Assembly: GCF_014649715.1 (NCBI RefSeq)
Contig: NZ_BMTO01000017.1
Coordinates: forward strand, 62,001-126,000
Source: Streptomyces lateritius
GTDB lineage: Bacteria; Actinomycetota; Actinomycetes; Streptomycetales; Streptomycetaceae
DNA: 64,000 nucleotides
Direction of reading: 5' to 3'
The translations under genes were made by a program, and so were the position numbers. Under the pieces are notes generated by a model. It ran no database searches. It saw only the letters and a list, made by a program, of their open reading frames with translations, and was not told the DNA's origin. Shown here one piece after another: positions 63,537 to 64,000 of the stretch (its first letter is position 1; each line of letters starts with the position of its first letter).

Positions 63537-64000
63537 GTGCCGAAACTGTCCGTCATCGTGCCTCTCCACAATGTCGGGATCTATGCCCCCGACACCATGC
63601 GCAGCCTCGCGAACAACGCGGACCCGGACTTCGAGTTCCTGCTGATCGACGACTGCTCCACGGACGACACACCCTATGTCCTCGACCGCTGGCAGAGCCG
63701 GATCCCGAACGCCGCCGTGATCCGCCACGAGACGAACCTCGGGGTGGCCCAGGCGCGCAACACCGGTCTGGACGCCGCGACCGGGGACTACGTCACCTTC
63801 CTCGACGGCGACGACTGGTACGCCCCCGGCCACCTGCGGGCCATGGTCGACTCCATCGAGACACTCGGCTGCGACTTCGCCCGTACCGACCATGTGCAGT
63901 CGACCGGCAGGTCGCGCAGTATTCGCTACGCGCCCGCCAAAAAGCGCGACGCCGTGATGGATCCGCGGGACGGAATCGCCCCCGCGAGCATGGTGACGAT
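63537..64000 (+). CDS. Family 2 glycosyltransferase, N-terminal part (cut by window end)
   Basis: At least 154 codons from GTG 63537; no strong ribosome site. The GT-A start is clear: LSVIVPLHNVGIYAPDTMRSL, FLLIDDCSTDDT, ETNLGVAQARNTGLDAATGDYVTFLDGDDW, where the DGDD carries the metal-binding DxD. This is the inverting family 2 fold using a UDP- or similar sugar. It follows the YfhO gene by 114 bases with two overlapping hairpins between. Its acceptor is unknown; a wall or teichoic-type polymer is a guess from the neighbour. Confidence 0.9.
   Translation, partial: MPKLSVIVPLHNVGIYAPDTMRSLANNADPDFEFLLIDDCSTDDTPYVLDRWQSRIPNAAVIRHETNLGVAQARNTGLDAATGDYVTFLDGDDWYAPGHLRAMVDSIETLGCDFARTDHVQSTGRSRSIRYAPAKKRDAVMDPRDGIAPASMVT

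Noticed and set aside
1-64000. Mobile elements, prophage, tRNA/rRNA genes and CRISPR arrays
   Set aside because: I looked for transposase or integrase motifs, inverted terminal repeats, cloverleaf-like sequences and spaced repeats and saw none I could support.

Overview
The window is a high-GC chromosomal segment that reads as the conserved core of a Streptomyces genome. The evidence is GTG, TTG and ATG starts behind GGAGG-type ribosome sites, the order whiH-hrdB-serine protease-parE, and, further right, parC, a pair of M16 peptidases, an M23 peptidase, a GntR regulator and ptsH. From memory this matches the S. coelicolor stretch from about lexA-nrdRJ to ptsH and thymidine kinase. I see no insertion sequence, prophage, tRNA, rRNA or CRISPR array. 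The left edge cuts an aminotransferase gene and the right edge cuts a glycosyltransferase gene.

Layout. 1-4.9 kb: the end of an NRPS-independent (NIS) siderophore operon with an aminotransferase end, two IucA/IucC synthetases and an acyltransferase between them. 4.9-12 kb: DNA damage and dNTP supply, with dinG facing lexA across a terminator, then nrdR-nrdJ for the adenosylcobalamin-dependent ribonucleotide reductase. The 480 bp between lexA and nrdR carries a LexA-type box and a tandem pair of NrdR boxes. 12-22.7 kb: accessory functions, comprising a TerD-like protein, an arylamine N-acetyltransferase, a TetR/ABC-F divergent pair, a histidine phosphatase, an ADP-ribosylglycohydrolase, a DUF4173 membrane protein, and a TetR/MFS efflux pair with two near-identical operators. 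22.8-29 kb: RNase HII, two unassigned proteins, a RecQ helicase ending in a phosphoribosyltransferase-like motif, and a DUF4192 protein. DnaA-box-like sequences lie between the last two.

29-41 kb: a debranching-enzyme-like protein, an NrtR-like Nudix protein, a one-polypeptide ABC transporter, the sporulation regulator WhiH, the principal sigma factor HrdB, a secreted trypsin-like protease, a small zinc-ribbon protein and topoisomerase IV subunit B. 41-49.4 kb: a DUF485/solute:sodium symporter pair facing a CitA/CitB-like two-component system, a COG0523 metallochaperone GTPase and topoisomerase IV subunit A. 49.6-54.4 kb: an M16 peptidase pair with one apparently inactive subunit, an M23 cell-wall peptidase behind a ydaO-type cyclic-di-AMP riboswitch, and a GntR regulator. 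54.5-64 kb: HPr (ptsH) with a DasR-type operator, a fused GNAT/acyl-CoA-synthetase-like lysine acetyltransferase, a DUF5998 protein, a phosphodiesterase/alkaline phosphatase-like enzyme, thymidine kinase, a YfhO-family membrane protein and a family 2 glycosyltransferase.

Most genes belong to known families, and I do not see a clear unprecedented multi-gene system. The better leads are regulatory: paired operators, the riboswitch, promoters that appear to give leaderless mRNAs, and DnaA-like boxes. A few odd proteins also stand out: the RecQ fusion, the two unassigned genes beside it, and the ABC fusion before whiH. All assignments were made by eye from sequence and family knowledge; nothing was searched.
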